Assembly: GCA_944373145.1 (NCBI GenBank)
Contig: CALWAL010000005.1
Span: 62,001-126,000 of the forward strand
Direction: 5' to 3'
Source of the DNA: an uncultured Bacilli bacterium
GTDB taxonomy: Bacteria > Bacillota_I > Bacilli_A > RF39 > UBA660
DNA length: 64,000 nt
In this document: positions 63,487 through 64,000 of the stretch, piece after piece
How positions within the stretch are numbered: the stretch's first letter is position 1
Layout of the letters: the number at the start of each line of letters is the position of its first letter
Translations under genes and position numbers: made by a program
Notes under the pieces: generated by a model
What the model saw: only the letters and a program-made list of their open reading frames with translations
Databases searched by the model: none
What the model was told of the DNA's origin: nothing

Positions 63487-63939
63487 AACAAAATTATAAG
63501 CATTCCACTTTAATAGTAGAAGAATATATATAATTTTTTTCATGAATTTCTCACTTATCAGGATGTTATTTTAAACTTTAAAGGTCATCTCGTCAAATAA
63601 TGATAAAATTATTATTAAAAAAGTCTAACCTTATAATATCTTTATTGAATAAATATTTTATTATTATACAAGTTTCTTAACTATTTTTTCTAATTCGTTA
63701 TTTTTTTATAAAATTATCTAAATTATATGGTTAAAGGCGAGGATAAGTATTTATAAATTAGCTAACTTACAAGCTGATGCGCAAGATACAAAAAAATCTA
63801 TTCTTTTGAATAGATTTATATATCGAACTCGGAAAGTTCCGAGCAGATTCCTCAATGGAGCGAATAGCATACAAGTTACGAACTATGTTCTCTTTCTAAG
63901 AATATTATATATGAATTATTATTAAATTTCAATGGAAAT
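63487..63939. other. gene-free region with hairpins
   Basis: No convincing frame on either strand. The left half is A/T-rich with stops in all frames. From about 63735 composition changes (GCGAGG, GATGCGC). Two hairpins follow: ATCTATTC-TTTT-GAATAGAT at 63796-63815 and CTCGGAA-AG-TTCCGAG at 63828-63843, then CAATGGAGCGAATAGCATAC. It could be a structured leader RNA for whatever lies to the right, or gene debris. Confidence 0.5.
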
Positions 63940-64000
63940 ATGGATAAATTAGATGAACTAATAGTTGATATGAAAAACAAATATCTCCGTCCAGATAAAT
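63940..64000 (+). CDS. possible start of a gene cut by the window edge
   Basis: ATG at 63940 opens a frame (MDKLDELIVDMKNKYLRPDK) that runs off the end. The frame is also open upstream to about 63865, there is no clear ribosome site, and nothing is recognised, so this is only a candidate. Confidence 0.25.
   Translation, partial: MDKLDELIVDMKNKYLRPDK

Noticed and set aside
1-64000. Alternative genetic code (TGA = Trp) because of A/T richness and mollicute-like gene content
   Set aside because: TGA terminates several well-bounded genes (dpnA, topA, coaD) and Trp is encoded by TGG throughout.
1-64000. tRNA or rRNA genes
   Set aside because: No TTCGANTC-type T-loop with matching acceptor arms was found outside clear coding sequence, and no rRNA segments were recognised; a covariance scan would be more sensitive.

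Overview
This is an A+T-rich stretch of bacterial chromosome. The organism is best read as a member of the Bacillota, class Bacilli, possibly one of the small-genome uncultured gut lineages near Erysipelotrichales/RF39. The signs are AGGAGG/GAGGTGAT-type ribosome sites, the rpsL-rpsG-fusA-tuf cluster, the yqeG-yqeH pair, and peptidoglycan genes (DacA, two VanY-like peptidases, two FemABX ligases, PAP2 plus undecaprenol-kinase type DgkA). TGA is a normal stop (for example at the end of coaD, topA and dpnA), so this is not a code-4 mollicute. No tRNA, rRNA or CRISPR array was seen.

Left part (1-7750): an accessory island. It holds the end of a GmrSD-like (DUF262-DUF1524) restriction protein, a complete DpnII-type GATC system (dpnM, dpnA, a small accessory gene, DpnII nuclease), a palindrome-rich spacer, a large serine recombinase with a small partner ORF, a NERD/topoisomerase-zinc-finger protein, and a startless 3' gene remnant that probably marks the chromosomal junction. 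An ASCH-domain gene with a 20-bp perfect palindrome over its promoter follows.

Middle (8-50 kb): mostly core genes. These are cell-wall peptidases, a band-7 protein, DacA, a CDP-alcohol phosphatidyltransferase, YqeG/YqeH, UvrA, an NrtR-like regulator, and the ribosomal/elongation-factor operon with a very good promoter. Next come FemABX genes, a compact three-gene 2-hydroxyacyl-CoA-dehydratase-like set, TopA, an aquaporin with a long basic tail, a ZIP transporter, PAP2/DgkA, tandem ABC exporters with a TtcA-like tRNA thiolase, FkbM, acyltransferase, a frameshifted Fic protein, a DUF4353 surface protein and an inositol-phosphatase family enzyme.

Right part (50-64 kb): the least explained. A translationally coupled pair joins a HerA/VirB4-like ATPase to a Cys-rich protein of hexapeptide periodicity. 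A three-gene run pairs a Ppx/GppA-like ASKHA protein with a divergent adenylosuccinate-synthetase homologue, whose catalytic Asp is replaced by Ser as in phage PurZ, followed by DUF1848. An overlapping coaE-coaD-PHP operon, a CYTH protein with a helical insert, and a methyltransferase follow. The last 500 bases contain hairpins but no clear gene. Decayed genes (NUDIX, RBBP9-like hydrolase, Fic, the junction remnant) show ongoing gene loss.
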